From NCBI RefSeq assembly GCF_010365285.1, contig NZ_CP048286.1:6622001-6686000 (forward strand): DNA of 64,000 nucleotides. The letters run 5' to 3'. Below the pieces are notes generated by a model that saw only the letters and a program-made list of their open reading frames with translations, was not told the origin of the DNA and did not search any database. Source of the DNA: Paenibacillus rhizovicinus (GTDB lineage: Bacteria; Bacillota; Bacilli; Paenibacillales; Paenibacillaceae). The translations under genes and the position numbers were made by a program. Below, one piece after another: positions 1 through 10,177 of this stretch; position 1 is the stretch's first letter; every line of letters begins with the position of its first letter.

Positions 1-705
<705 letters not shown>

Positions 706-749
706 TGGGATGCTTATATAGAAGCTAGCTTAAGGAGGAACTCGCGACA

Positions 750-1727
750 ATGGCTCAAATGAATATGAAAGAAGCGATCCGCGATGCAATGCGCGTGGAG
801 CTTAAGAACGATCCGAACGTAATCGTCTTCGGTGAAGACGTCGGTAAAGTCGGCGGCGTATTCCGTGCTACGGAAGGCCTGCAAGGAGAATTCGGCGAAG
901 AGCGCGTATTCGATACGCCGCTTGCGGAATCCGCAATCGCAGGTATGGCGGTCGGCATGGGGATTCAAGGCTTCCGTCCAGTAGCGGAAATTCAATTCGT
1001 CGGCTTCATCTACGAAGCGCTTGACCAAATGTTCGTGCAGGCGGCGCGCATGCGTTACCGTTCCGGCGGACGTTACAATTCGCCAATCGTATTCCGTACG
1101 CCTTTCGGCGGCGGCGTCAAAGCAGCCGAGCTGCACACGGACTCGCTGGAAGGTCTTGCGATCCAAACGCCGGGCATTAAAGTCATCGTGCCTTCGAACC
1201 CTTACGATGCGAAAGGTCTTCTTGTAGCGGCTATCCGCGACAATGATCCCGTGTTCTTCATGGAACACTTGAACCTATACCATGCTTTCCGCGCAGAAGT
1301 GCCTGAAGAAGCATACACGGTCGAAATCGGCAAAGCGAACATCGTTCGCGAAGGTGCCGACGTTACGATCATCGCTTACGGCCTGATGGTGCATACGGCG
1401 GTGAAAGCGGCTGAAGAGCTCGAGAAGAGCGGCGTGAAAGCCGAAGTTATCGACCTGCGCACGCTGCTTCCGCTCGATATCGAAACGATCGTCGCATCGA
1501 TTCAGAAGACGAACCGTGCCATCGTAGTACAGGAAGCTCAGAAAACATCCGGTGCCGCTGCCGAAATCATCGCGCAAATCAACGAGAATGCCATCCTTCA
1601 CCTGGAAGCGCCGGTATTGCGCGTTGCCGGTCCGGATACGGTATATCCGTTTGCGCAAGTCGAAGACAGCTGGCTGCCGAACGTGGACCGCATCGTGAAA
1701 GCCGCTAATCAAGTGCTGAACTTTTAG
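750..1727 (+). CDS. pdhB: Pyruvate dehydrogenase E1 beta subunit
   Basis: 325 residues, normal full length for E1 beta. The ATG at 750 is preceded by the ribosome binding site AAGGAGG about 9 bases upstream, and the gap to pdhA is 44 bases. The N-terminal part carries the GEDVGKVGGVFRATEGL stretch that lies in the TPP site, and the C-terminal transketolase domain contains the VIDLRTLLPLD segment. The protein forms the alpha2beta2 E1 heterotetramer that feeds acetyl groups to E2. It is co-transcribed with the flanking pdh genes; no terminator is visible between them. Confidence 0.96.
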   Translation: MAQMNMKEAIRDAMRVELKNDPNVIVFGEDVGKVGGVFRATEGLQGEFGEERVFDTPLAESAIAGMAVGMGIQGFRPVAEIQFVGFIYEALDQMFVQAARMRYRSGGRYNSPIVFRTPFGGGVKAAELHTDSLEGLAIQTPGIKVIVPSNPYDAKGLLVAAIRDNDPVFFMEHLNLYHAFRAEVPEEAYTVEIGKANIVREGADVTIIAYGLMVHTAVKAAEELEKSGVKAEVIDLRTLLPLDIETIVASIQKTNRAIVVQEAQKTSGAAAEIIAQINENAILHLEAPVLRVAGPDTVYPFAQVEDSWLPNVDRIVKAANQVLNF

Positions 1728-1788
1728 TTCACGACATCTATAGACGACAATTGGGCAGGTTGTGAGACCTGGAAGGAGGTCACGGGAC

Positions 1789-3111
1789 GTGGCAAAGTTT
1801 GAATATCGTTTCCCGGAGCTAGGCGAAGGCTTGCATGAAGGCGAAATCGTTAAAATGCATATCAAGCCAGGCGATACGGTTACGGATGAAGATATCATCA
1901 TGGAAGTGCAGAACGACAAGGCGATCGTGGAAGTTCCTTGTCCGGTGAACGGCAAAGTGCTTGAAGTGCTCGTTAAGGACGGACAAGTTTGCCACGTAGG
2001 CGAAATTGTTGCCGTTATCGACGCTGAAGGCGAAGTGCCTGAGCAAGCAGCTCCGGCAGGCGGAGGCCACAGTGCTCCGGCACCGGCTGCGGAAGCGCCG
2101 AAAGCGGTAGAAGCGCCGAAAGTCGAAGCTCCTACGGCGGCAGCGCCGGCAGCAGCAGCTCCAGCGGCTTCCAAGCCTGCTAGCGGTCTTGTCCTAGCTA
2201 CGCCTAGCGTGCGCAAATTCGCGCGTGAACAAGGCGTTGACATCGCATCCGTTGCAGGCTCCGGCAAGAACGGACGCATTACTCGCGAAGACGTATCGGC
2301 ATTCGCGTCCGGCGGCAGCGCAGCAGCGGCTCCTGCGGCAGCGGAATCTGCGGCAGCAGCTCCAAGCGAGTCGAAGTCGGCTCCGGCGGCAGTCGTATCG
2401 ACGGGCGACCGTACGGAAGAGCGCGTACCGTTCAAAGGCATTCGCAAAGCGATCGCGAACGCGATGGTGAAATCCGTATACACGGCGCCTCACGTAACGA
2501 TCATGGACGAAGTAGACGTAACGGCATTGGTTCAGCTGCGCACGAAAGCGAAACCGCTGGCCGAGAAGAAGGGCGTCAAATTGACGTACCTGCCGTTCAT
2601 CGTGAAGGCGCTCGTAGCGGCTTGCCGCCAGTTCCCGATCATGAACGCGATGTTGGACGAAGAGAAGCAAGAAATCGTCTACAAGAAGTATTACAATATC
2701 GGGATTGCTACCGATACGGATAACGGGTTGGTTGTTCCGGTCATTCCGGACGCTGACCGCAAAAACGTATGGATGGTTGCCGACGCGATTCGCGACCTCG
2801 CCGTCAAAGCGCGCGATGGCAAGCTGAGCGCGAACGAGATGAGAGGCAGCACCATCAGCATCACGAACATCGGTTCCGCGGGCGGCATGTTCTTCACGCC
2901 GGTCATCAACTTCCCTGAAGTTGCGATCCTCGGTACGGGCCGTATCTCGGAGAAGCCGGTTATCAAGAACGGCGAAATCGTTGCAGGTTCCGTCATGGCT
3001 CTGTCCCTTAGCTTTGACCACCGTCTAATTGACGGCGCGACAGCTCAAAACTTCATGAACTACATTAAACAGCTGCTTGCTGATCCGCAATTACTTGTAA
3101 TGGAGGTTTAA
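1789..3111 (+). CDS. pdhC: Dihydrolipoamide acetyltransferase, PDH E2
   Basis: 440 residues starting at GTG 1789, chosen because AAGGAGGT (1773-1780) sits 8 bases upstream; an in-frame GTG at 1762 has no such site. Domains in order: one lipoyl domain with the modified lysine at residue 44 in QNDKAIVEV, an Ala/Pro-rich linker, the peripheral subunit-binding domain ([15 protein letters not shown] to GRITREDV), a second Ala-rich linker, and the catalytic acyltransferase domain ending with the active-site motif DHRLIDG. It is the core of the pyruvate dehydrogenase complex and transfers acetyl to CoA. A single lipoyl domain is usual for this group. Confidence 0.96.
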   Translation: MAKFEYRFPELGEGLHEGEIVKMHIKPGDTVTDEDIIMEVQNDKAIVEVPCPVNGKVLEVLVKDGQVCHVGEIVAVIDAEGEVPEQAAPAGGGHSAPAPAAEAPKAVEAPKVEAPTAAAPAAAAPAASKPASGLVLATPSVRKFAREQGVDIASVAGSGKNGRITREDVSAFASGGSAAAAPAAAESAAAAPSESKSAPAAVVSTGDRTEERVPFKGIRKAIANAMVKSVYTAPHVTIMDEVDVTALVQLRTKAKPLAEKKGVKLTYLPFIVKALVAACRQFPIMNAMLDEEKQEIVYKKYYNIGIATDTDNGLVVPVIPDADRKNVWMVADAIRDLAVKARDGKLSANEMRGSTISITNIGSAGGMFFTPVINFPEVAILGTGRISEKPVIKNGEIVAGSVMALSLSFDHRLIDGATAQNFMNYIKQLLADPQLLVMEV

Positions 3112-3115
3112 AACT

Positions 3116-4531
3116 ATGGTCGTAGGTGACGCTTCACTCGATATCGATTTGCTAGTCATTGGTGCGGGACCAGGGGGCTACGTTGCAGCTATTCGCGCAG
3201 CGCAGCTTGGTCAAAACGTACTTATCGTAGATAAACAATATGTAGGCGGCGTGTGCTTGAACGTGGGTTGCATCCCATCCAAAGCGCTTATCTCCGCTTC
3301 CCATCAATACGAATCCATCAGCCACGCTTCGGAATTCGGTATCACGGCTTCCGACGTGAAGGTTGAATGGAGCAAAGTACAGGAGTTCAAGAACGGCGTC
3401 GTCAAGAAATTGACGGGCGGCGTGGCTTCACTCCTCAAAGCGAACAAAATTCAATATTTTGCCGGCGAGGTTATGTTCATCAACGAGAACGAAGCACGTG
3501 TTTTCAATGATCAAGAAGCGCCGCGCTACCGTTTCAAGAACTGCATCATCGCGACGGGCTCCCGTCCGATCGAGCTGAAAGCTTTCCCTTACGGCGGACG
3601 CATCGTGTCCTCGACAGGCGCTTTGTCGCTGCCTGAAATTCCGAAGAGCCTCGTTGTTATCGGCGGCGGCTATATCGGTATCGAGCTTGGCCAAATGTAC
3701 GCTAAATTCGGCACGCAAGTGACGATCATCGAAGGTTCCGACAGCATCCTGCCTGGCTTCGATTCCGATATGTCCTCGCTCGTTGCGAAGAAATTGAAAG
3801 CAGCGAAAGCGGAAATCGTAACCGGCGCGCAAGCGAAGAGCGCAGCGCAAACGGACAACGACGTAACGGTAACGTACACGGTAAACGGCGAAGACAAGCA
3901 AGTTACGGCGGATTACCTGCTCGTAACCGTCGGCCGTCGTCCGAACACGGACGGCGAGCTTGGTCTTGACCTGATCAACCTGAAAATGTCGGATCGCGGC
4001 CTGATCGAGGTTGACGAGCAATGCCGTACAAGCATTCCGCATATCTATGCGATCGGCGACATCATCCCTGGTCCTGCGCTTGCGCACAAAGCAATGTACG
4101 AAGGCCGCGTCGCGGCTGAAGTTATTGCCGGACAACCAAGCAAGATCGACTACAAATGCATCCCGCTTGTTGTTTTCTCCGATCCGGAATGCTCCAGCGT
4201 CGGTTACAGCGAGAAGGAAGCCAAAGAAAAAGGCCACAACGTCAAAGTGGGCAAATTCCCGTTCAACATCAATGGACGCGCATTGTCGCTCGGCGTTAAA
4301 GAAGGCTTCGTTAAAGTGATCGCGGATGCGGATAACGGTCTTGTGCTCGGCGCGCAAATCGCTGGTATCGAAGCTTCCAACATGATCGCGGAGCTTGGTC
4401 TTGCGATCGAAATGGGCGCAACGCTCGAAGATATCGCACTGACGATCCATGCGCATCCAACGCTCGGCGAGATCGTGCTGGATGCTGTTGAAATGGCGCT
4501 TGGCCACCCGATTCACGCGATCGCGAAGTAA
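3116..4531 (+). CDS. pdhD: Dihydrolipoamide dehydrogenase, E3
   Basis: 471 residues, normal length for E3. It has the FAD-binding GAGPGG motif near the N terminus, the redox disulfide in GGVCLNVGCIPSK (Cys47 and Cys52), the NAD-binding GGGYIGIELG motif, and the C-terminal His-Glu pair in HPTLGE that acts as base. It reoxidises the dihydrolipoyl groups of E2 with NAD. Only 4 bases separate it from pdhC and its ribosome binding site is inside the end of pdhC. Because no E3 gene follows odhB at 60 kb, this protein probably also serves the 2-oxoglutarate dehydrogenase; that is inference. Confidence 0.96.
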   Translation: MVVGDASLDIDLLVIGAGPGGYVAAIRAAQLGQNVLIVDKQYVGGVCLNVGCIPSKALISASHQYESISHASEFGITASDVKVEWSKVQEFKNGVVKKLTGGVASLLKANKIQYFAGEVMFINENEARVFNDQEAPRYRFKNCIIATGSRPIELKAFPYGGRIVSSTGALSLPEIPKSLVVIGGGYIGIELGQMYAKFGTQVTIIEGSDSILPGFDSDMSSLVAKKLKAAKAEIVTGAQAKSAAQTDNDVTVTYTVNGEDKQVTADYLLVTVGRRPNTDGELGLDLINLKMSDRGLIEVDEQCRTSIPHIYAIGDIIPGPALAHKAMYEGRVAAEVIAGQPSKIDYKCIPLVVFSDPECSSVGYSEKEAKEKGHNVKVGKFPFNINGRALSLGVKEGFVKVIADADNGLVLGAQIAGIEASNMIAELGLAIEMGATLEDIALTIHAHPTLGEIVLDAVEMALGHPIHAIAK

Positions 4532-4578
4532 TCACCTATCGCGGTACAATCGCATAACGTAACATTAATAAGAGCGAA

Positions 4579-4618
4579 GAGGTCACGCCGCAGTTGTTCT
4601 GCAGCGGGCCTCTTTTTT
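4579..4618 (+). terminator. Terminator of the pdh operon
   Basis: An imperfect stem (GAGGTCACGCCGCAG against CTGCAGCGGGCCTC) with a short loop is followed by a run of six T. It lies 48 bases after pdhD and before the next ribosome binding site, so it closes the pdh transcript. Confidence 0.85.
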
Positions 4619-4666
4619 ACATAACGAGTAATGTAATTTTTACAAGCGAGAAGGATGGTGACCGGC

Positions 4667-5155
4667 ATGTCCGAGAACAGCAAACCGACCAGCGAATCCC
4701 GATCCGCCATGATGCAGCTTATTTTCCCGTCCGATACGAATTATCACGGTACGATGTTCGGCGGTAAAGTCATGGAATATATGGACAAAATCGCGGCCAT
4801 CGCCAGCATGCGCCATGCGAGAGGCCCGGTCGTGACGGCTTCGACCGACAGTCTGGATTTCGTCGCGCCGATTCGGGTTGGCGATATGATCGACGTCGAG
4901 GCGTTCGTGACTTGGACGCATCGCAGTTCCATGGAAGTTTACGTGAAAGCGGAGACGGAGAACGTGTACACGGGAGACCGCAAAACGGCGGTTACCGCGT
5001 TCTTCTCGTTCGTCGCGCTGGACGAGGACGGGAAGCCGAAGCCGGTCGCGTCCATTATTCCCGAAACCGAAGAAGAATGGGCGCTTCATCGCTCTGCGCC
5101 TGCCAGATACGAACTTCGCATGCAACGAAAGCGGGACAGAATCGACAATAAGTGA
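4667..5155 (+). CDS. Acyl-CoA thioesterase, hotdog fold (YkhA/YciA type)
   Basis: 162 residues from ATG 4667; an ATG at 4655 would give four more residues but leaves no room for a ribosome binding site. The protein is a single hotdog domain with the conserved opening MQLIFPSDTNYHGTMFGGKVMEYMDKIA, in which the N, G and D residues belong to the acyl-CoA hydrolase signature, followed by the SLDFVAPIRVGD strand. Such enzymes hydrolyse acyl-CoA thioesters in the cytosol; the substrate range cannot be read from the sequence. It stands alone after the pdh terminator and before thyA. Confidence 0.85.
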   Translation: MSENSKPTSESRSAMMQLIFPSDTNYHGTMFGGKVMEYMDKIAAIASMRHARGPVVTASTDSLDFVAPIRVGDMIDVEAFVTWTHRSSMEVYVKAETENVYTGDRKTAVTAFFSFVALDEDGKPKPVASIIPETEEEWALHRSAPARYELRMQRKRDRIDNK

Positions 5156-5215
5156 TAAAATAATAGAAATAACTACTGGCGTCAGTTGTCGCTAAAAAGC
5201 AGGAGTGAGCTTAGG

Positions 5216-6178
5216 TTGAGTAACAGCGAACAGCAATATCTGAACCTGCTCCGGCACGTTCTGGAGCATGGCGCGAAGAAGGAAGACCGGACCGGTACGG
5301 GGACTTTGTCGGTATTCGGCTACCAAATGCGCTTTGATTTGCAGGCGGGATTTCCGCTTCTGACGACCAAACGTGTGCCGCTGAAATTAATCGCAAGCGA
5401 GCTGTTGTGGTTTATGAAGGGCGATACGAACATTCGTTACCTCTTGCAGCATAAGAATCATATTTGGAACGAATGGGCGTTTAAGAAGTGGGTAGAGAGC
5501 GATGCCTATACAGGACCGGATATGACGAATTTCGGACTGCGTTCCCAGCAGGACGAGGAATTCAATCGTCTATATGAGGAACAAGCGAAGCTGTTCATCG
5601 ACCGGATCTTGAACGACGAAGGCTTCGCAGCCGAGTTCGGCGATCTCGGCAATGTGTACGGGAAACAGTGGCGCAGATGGGAAACGTCGCAGGGCGAGAC
5701 GATCGACCAACTGAAGAACGTCATCGCGGAGATCAAACGCAATCCGGATTCGCGGCGGTTAATCGTGACGGCTTGGTCGCCGGAAGACGCGACGCCGCAG
5801 CGTTCCGCGCTGCCGCCTTGCCATACGTTATTCCAGTTCTACGTGGCGGACAACAAGCTGTCCTGCCAGCTGTACCAGCGGAGCGGCGACATTTTCCTCG
5901 GTATCCCGTTCAATATCGCCAGTTACGCGCTGCTCACGCATATGATTGCGCAGGAATGCGGTCTAGAGGTCGGCGAATTCGTGCATACGATCGGGGACGC
6001 GCATATTTATTTGAACCATTTGGAACAAATCGATACGCAGCTTGCCCGCGAGCCGCGAGCATTGCCGGTGCTGAAGCTGAACCCGGATGTCGCATCCGTA
6101 TTCGATTTCGAGGTTGGCGATATCAAGGTGGACGGCTATGACCCGCATCCTTCCATTAAAGCGCCGGTAGCGGTCTAA
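5216..6178 (+). CDS. thyA: Thymidylate synthase, long (insert-containing) form
   Basis: 320 residues from TTG 5216, chosen because AGGAGTGAG (5201-5209) lies 6 bases upstream; the in-frame TTG at 5186 has none. The catalytic cysteine is Cys202 in LPPCH, and the folate and dUMP motifs [14 protein letters not shown] and [10 protein letters not shown] are present. It makes dTMP from dUMP with methylene-tetrahydrofolate. The usual E. coli length is 264; the extra residues lie between about positions 85 and 135 ([14 protein letters not shown] to LGNVYGKQW), as in the Lactobacillus casei type enzyme. dfrA follows 31 bases later and regenerates tetrahydrofolate, so the two form the standard pair. 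Confidence 0.95.
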   Translation: MSNSEQQYLNLLRHVLEHGAKKEDRTGTGTLSVFGYQMRFDLQAGFPLLTTKRVPLKLIASELLWFMKGDTNIRYLLQHKNHIWNEWAFKKWVESDAYTGPDMTNFGLRSQQDEEFNRLYEEQAKLFIDRILNDEGFAAEFGDLGNVYGKQWRRWETSQGETIDQLKNVIAEIKRNPDSRRLIVTAWSPEDATPQRSALPPCHTLFQFYVADNKLSCQLYQRSGDIFLGIPFNIASYALLTHMIAQECGLEVGEFVHTIGDAHIYLNHLEQIDTQLAREPRALPVLKLNPDVASVFDFEVGDIKVDGYDPHPSIKAPVAV

Positions 6179-6209
6179 ACGGTGAATCGAAGGGAGCTTA
6201 TTCGGTACG

Positions 6210-6719
6210 ATGAAAATTACGATGATTGCCGCCATGGCCGAAGATAGAGTCATCGGCGTCAATAATGAGATGCCTTGGCATTTGCCTGCGGAGATGGCGC
6301 ATTTCCGGCGCTCGACGACAGGCAAGACGATCGTTATGGGCCGCAAAACGCTTGAATCGTTCGGAGGAGCGCTGAAGAACAGACGAAACGTCGTGCTGAC
6401 CCGCAGCGAAGCTTATCGGCCTGATGGAGCGGAGACGGTTCATTCTGTCGAAGAAGCAATGACGAGATTCGGCGGCGAAGAAGAGCTGATGATCATTGGC
6501 GGCGCGCAAGTGTACAGCCAATTCCTGCCCTACGCAGACAAGCTGCTGCTCACCGAAGTCCATGCCGCATTCGAAGGCGACGCACGTTTCCCGGTAGTCG
6601 ACGAATCGGAATGGCAGGCAGTAAACCGCGAGTTCCATGCGAAAGACGAGAAGAATGCCTATGATTTTACGATCATTACTTATATTCGCGTTCAGCGGCA
6701 GGATGAAAGTCGCGTTTAA
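6210..6719 (+). CDS. dfrA: Dihydrofolate reductase
   Basis: 169 residues, typical for a bacterial chromosomal DHFR. The N terminus MITMIAAMAEDRVIGVNNEMPWHLP-type stretch has the expected substrate-site Trp and the acidic residue of the active-site helix (PAEMAHF), and the NADPH-binding MGRKTLESFG and IIGGAQVYSQ segments follow. The ATG at 6210 has GAAGGGAG upstream. It reduces dihydrofolate produced by the preceding thyA product. Probably transcribed together with thyA, since the 31-base gap holds no terminator. Confidence 0.94.
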   Translation: MKITMIAAMAEDRVIGVNNEMPWHLPAEMAHFRRSTTGKTIVMGRKTLESFGGALKNRRNVVLTRSEAYRPDGAETVHSVEEAMTRFGGEEELMIIGGAQVYSQFLPYADKLLLTEVHAAFEGDARFPVVDESEWQAVNREFHAKDEKNAYDFTIITYIRVQRQDESRV

Positions 6720-6830
6720 GCAAACGTCGAACATTCTGTCACAAAGTGCAAATGATTGTACGGAAAATCCATATGATGACCCAAGCCTTACTGCTACGAT
6801 ATTGTAAATAGTTTATGGGAATGTTTGATA

Positions 6831-6859
6831 TTGAATCTTGTTGGTTTTCTCGATATAGT
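6831..6859 (+). promoter_or_regulatory. Sigma-A promoter for gltD
   Basis: TTGAAT (6831-6836), a 17-base spacer and TATAGT (6854-6859) match the housekeeping consensus well. Transcription would start near 6866, giving a leader of about 48 bases before the gltD start. Confidence 0.6.
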
Positions 6860-6913
6860 TTTAGAGAGATAACGAACATTCGGTTCTGGGAAAATGGATG
6901 GAGGAAAGCGATC

Positions 6914-8401
6914 ATGTCTACACCTACTGGATTTATGGACTACAAACGCGAATTGCCCGCTGACCGCGATCCGCTGGAGCGGATTAAGGATTGGAATGAA
7001 TTTCATAAGCATTTCAGCGACGATCAGTTAAAAACACAAGGCGCGCGCTGCATGGACTGCGGAACGCCGTACTGCCATACTGGCATCGAATTGCCAGGCG
7101 GCACTTCGGGATGCCCGGTCAACAACCTGATCCCGGAATGGAACAATCTCATCTACCGCGGATTGTGGCGCGAGGCGCTTGACCGTTTGCATAAAACGAA
7201 CAATTTCCCGGAATTCACCGGACGCGTATGTCCGGCTCCTTGCGAAGGTTCGTGTACGGTCGGCCTGATCGGCGATTCCGTAACGATCAAGACGATCGAA
7301 TCCGCGATTATCGATAAAGGCTTCGAAGAAGGCTGGGTCGTTCCGCAGCCGCCGCATATGCGTACGGGCAAGAAAGTCGCAGTTGTCGGTTCTGGTCCTG
7401 CGGGTCTTGCAACTGCAGCGCAATTGAACAAAGCCGGTCACACGGTAACCGTATACGAGCGCGCAGACCGCATTGGCGGATTGCTGACTTACGGCATCCC
7501 CACGATGAAGCTGGAGAAGCATATCGTACAACGCCGCGTTGATTTGCTTGAGGCGGAAGGCGTTAATTTCGTCACGAACGCGGAAGTCGGCACGAACGTT
7601 CCCGCGGAACAGCTGATGAATGAGTTCGATGCGATCGTCCTCTGCGGCGGCGCTACTAAAGCGCGCGATGTAGAGATCGAAGGCCGCGACTTGAAAGGCG
7701 TTCATCTGGCGATGGACTATCTGAACGGCACCATCAAGAGCTACCTGGATTCCAACCTCGAAGACGGCAACTATATCAATGCAGAAGGCAAAGACGTGAT
7801 CGTCATCGGCGGCGGCGATACAGGTACGGACTGCGTCGCGACGGCATTGCGCCATGGCTGCAAATCCGTTACTCAATTCGGTACGCATGCCAAAGCTCCA
7901 CTGACGCGCGACAACGACAAGAACCCTTGGCCGCAATTCCCGAACGTGTATACGCTCGATTATGCACAAGAGGAAGCTCGCGCGCTATATGGTGAAGACC
8001 CTCGCGCCTTCTCCGTGTTGACGAAGAAATTCGTCGGCGACGAGAACGGCAACTTGAAAGAGCTGCACACGGTTCAGATCCAGCGTACGGTCGATGAAAC
8101 CGGCCGTAAGATCTATCAAGAAATTCCGGGAACCGAGAAAGTTTGGCCAGCCGATCTCGTTATGATCGCTGTCGGTTTCGAAGGTCCGGAGAATACGCTG
8201 ATCCAAAAGCTCGGACTTGAGCAAGACCGCCGTTCCAACGTGAAAGCTGCGTACGGCAAATATCAAACAAGCGTGGACAAAGTTTTCGCAGCAGGCGATA
8301 TGCGCCGCGGACAAAGTTTGGTCGTTTGGGCGATCAACGAAGGACGCGAAGCGGCACGCGAAGTGGATCGTTATTTGATGGGAACTACGATGCTTCCTTA
8401 A
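6914..8401 (+). CDS. gltD: Glutamate synthase small subunit
   Basis: 495 residues from ATG 6914, where GGAGGAAAG lies 7 bases upstream; the earlier in-frame ATG at 6815 lies before the promoter. The N-terminal third has the cysteine clusters [12 protein letters not shown] and [12 protein letters not shown] that hold the iron-sulfur centres, then an FAD-binding GSGPAG motif ([16 protein letters not shown]) and an NADPH-binding GGGDTGTDC motif. The subunit passes electrons from NADPH to the large glutamate synthase subunit. No gltB lies next to it in this window, although the two are often adjacent; it has its own promoter and is flanked by dfrA and an unrelated small gene. Confidence 0.93.
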   Translation: MSTPTGFMDYKRELPADRDPLERIKDWNEFHKHFSDDQLKTQGARCMDCGTPYCHTGIELPGGTSGCPVNNLIPEWNNLIYRGLWREALDRLHKTNNFPEFTGRVCPAPCEGSCTVGLIGDSVTIKTIESAIIDKGFEEGWVVPQPPHMRTGKKVAVVGSGPAGLATAAQLNKAGHTVTVYERADRIGGLLTYGIPTMKLEKHIVQRRVDLLEAEGVNFVTNAEVGTNVPAEQLMNEFDAIVLCGGATKARDVEIEGRDLKGVHLAMDYLNGTIKSYLDSNLEDGNYINAEGKDVIVIGGGDTGTDCVATALRHGCKSVTQFGTHAKAPLTRDNDKNPWPQFPNVYTLDYAQEEARALYGEDPRAFSVLTKKFVGDENGNLKELHTVQIQRTVDETGRKIYQEIPGTEKVWPADLVMIAVGFEGPENTLIQKLGLEQDRRSNVKAAYGKYQTSVDKVFAAGDMRRGQSLVVWAINEGREAAREVDRYLMGTTMLP

Positions 8402-8543
8402 GCCACTCTTTCGTCACATTAAACATGATACATTAATTAAGGTGAAACGGCTGGTGCCACCCCGTGGCGAGGCTCGACTCATCACAGAGAACGACTTGAA
8501 CGATTGTAAAGTGAAACTTACAAAATAATCTTGTATAATACGT
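8402..8543. other. Intergenic stretch after gltD
   Basis: No gene seen. It holds one small hairpin (GCCAC, loop CCC, GTGGC) around 8456-8468 and ends in the promoter-like TATAAT at 8534. No riboswitch consensus could be matched by eye. Confidence 0.5.
8511..8539 (+). promoter_or_regulatory. Promoter-like element ahead of the 8595 gene
   Basis: GTGAAA (8511-8516), a 17-base spacer and a perfect TATAAT (8534-8539). The start point would fall near 8546, exactly at the base of the hairpin at 8547-8560, so the transcript would begin with that hairpin. Confidence 0.4.
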
Positions 8544-8565
8544 AAAGCGCCTTCGGGCGCTTTTT
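8544..8565 (+). terminator. Intrinsic terminator (gltD side)
   Basis: GCGCC, a TTCG tetraloop, GGCGC, then five T. The stem is flanked by AAA and TTT that extend it. It could end gltD transcription; it also immediately follows the TATAAT at 8534. Confidence 0.8.
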
Positions 8566-8594
8566 ATTTCTTTTCCGAAGGGAGAACGTCCAAG

Positions 8595-8912
8595 ATGATT
8601 CAATACGGTTCAGAGACGGTTACGCAGCTGAAGTTCCGATCGTTTCAACCACGGCTTGAGCGGCGCGATTCACAATGGGTGGATATCGAGCTTGCGATCG
8701 AAGTCGACGAGACGACGCCGGTTCCGCAGGACTTAATGGAACTGACGGTCCTCGTGATCTGCACGCACGGCGGCGTCATTGCGCAGATCGTTCCGCTGGA
8801 CGAGGGAACGGATTGCGAGTTTCAATTCACGGCGGACGAGAAGGATCAAATCCGTGCCTATATCGAAGGTGCTGAAATTCAAACGGTTATCGCAAATCTG
8901 GCAGCCCAATAG
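8595..8912 (+). CDS. Conserved-looking small protein, unknown function
   Basis: 105 residues, start ATG 8595 with GAAGGGAG upstream. I do not recognise a family. The sequence is acidic, has no signal peptide or membrane segment, and reads as a compact alpha/beta domain with the strand-like stretch LMELTVLVICTHGG and an acidic C-terminal helix (FTADEKDQIRAYIEGAE). It sits between a terminator and the membrane-anchored lysozyme-like protein at 9015, with a 102-base gap. Codon use resembles its neighbours, which supports a real gene. Confidence 0.7.
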   Translation: MIQYGSETVTQLKFRSFQPRLERRDSQWVDIELAIEVDETTPVPQDLMELTVLVICTHGGVIAQIVPLDEGTDCEFQFTADEKDQIRAYIEGAEIQTVIANLAAQ

Positions 8913-9014
8913 GGACAAGCTGTGGTAAAATTATCCTGAGAGTCCGGAATGAAACGAGCCGTGCCGCAATGTCGGCGAAGGCTGGGTCAGTTCGCGTGAT
9001 CAGGAGGCGATATC

Positions 9015-10133
9015 ATGTACGGTCAAGCAGCCAGCGTATTGACGAGGGCCGATATTCATAAGATCCGGCATTATGTCCAGCATAAACATGGCGACCTGCC
9101 GACGGAGCGCCGCGCCGAGATCGTCGCGGATGCGATGCAGCGCATCGTGCTGCGTCAGCTGCCTGAATTTCAGAAGGATGAGCAGCTGATCGTCATGAAG
9201 AAACTGCTGCGCGAAGTCGTGGCCGGAGAGGGAATTCCGGTCAGCGAGGCGCATATTTTCGAAGCCAGCATGAGTTTGGATGTCGATCAGCCTGATGTGA
9301 TTCTCCCCTTACATAAATGGACCGAGACGCGTTTGGGAATGACCATAGATTTCCGTCTGTTTCGGGAAGCGGTAAACGAAGGAAGACGCCTGGCGGCTGA
9401 ACCGAGTCTTGGCATGCCGGCTTGGGATGCGGTCATCGGAACCGCCGGACTTCGCGGCGAGCAACGGAACGAAGAGGGAGTCGAGCTTGAGAAGCCGCTC
9501 GGCTTGACCGGCTTGCCGTTTAGCCAGCGCCAGCGAAAAGCGGTCGTATATTCAGCGATGATCGCTCTGTTATGTGCGGCAATGCTTCTATATGGCTGGC
9601 GGCTGCTTCACCCTCAGGCGGTCCATGTCGCTCAGCCTCCGGTGGTCATGAAACTGCCCGAGCCGATGCCGTCGGTAATGAAGCCGCAGAACGCGCTGCC
9701 GGACAATTTGCGTTTTGTCGAAGTCGATCGAACGCGGCTCGTACAATATTTGCGTGCCAAGAAATCATTGCTGGCCGAAGAGCCCTACCTCGGCGCGATT
9801 CTTCGCGCAGCGCAAGCGCATGATATTCATCCGCTGCTGATGTTCGCCATCACGGGCCAAGAGCAAGCGTTCGTGCCGAAGACGGCCAAGAATGCAAAGC
9901 AGATTGCCAACAACCCGTTTAATGTCTATTATAGCTGGCAGGCTTTCAATACAACGATTGAAGAATCGGCGAGAATAGCGGGCAACACCATTAACCGCTT
10001 GAGCTATAAACGGCCGGCTAACGTCGATGCGATCCAGTGGATCAATCGCGAATATGCGCAGGACGAGAATTGGTCGACAGGCGTGAACAGCATTCTGAGA
10101 ACGATGGTTGCTTCTATTATGACGGACAAGTAA
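9015..10133 (+). CDS. Membrane-anchored protein with lysozyme-like (glucosaminidase-type) domain
   Basis: 372 residues, start ATG 9015 with AGGAGGCG upstream. An N-terminal cytosolic part of about 175 residues with no family I recognise is followed by one membrane segment (about 177-198, VVYSAMIALLCAAMLLYGW), a Pro-rich stalk, and a C-terminal domain of about 120 residues. That domain has HPLLMFAITGQEQAFV, with a candidate catalytic Glu, and the NNPFNVYYSW and GNTINR elements seen in Bax/glucosaminidase-type lysozyme-like folds. The topology places this domain outside the cell. A role in peptidoglycan cleavage is inference; it could be a degenerate, non-enzymatic version. Confidence 0.7.
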   Translation: MYGQAASVLTRADIHKIRHYVQHKHGDLPTERRAEIVADAMQRIVLRQLPEFQKDEQLIVMKKLLREVVAGEGIPVSEAHIFEASMSLDVDQPDVILPLHKWTETRLGMTIDFRLFREAVNEGRRLAAEPSLGMPAWDAVIGTAGLRGEQRNEEGVELEKPLGLTGLPFSQRQRKAVVYSAMIALLCAAMLLYGWRLLHPQAVHVAQPPVVMKLPEPMPSVMKPQNALPDNLRFVEVDRTRLVQYLRAKKSLLAEEPYLGAILRAAQAHDIHPLLMFAITGQEQAFVPKTAKNAKQIANNPFNVYYSWQAFNTTIEESARIAGNTINRLSYKRPANVDAIQWINREYAQDENWSTGVNSILRTMVASIMTDK

Positions 10134-10177
10134 CAGCCAAGCGAGACGCGTAGATTCTTGAATTTCATAAAAGAGGG

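Noticed and set aside
8440..8480. GGTGCCACC stretch considered as a T-box core
   Set aside because: The order does not match GGGTGGNACCGCG and no following synthetase or amino acid gene exists.
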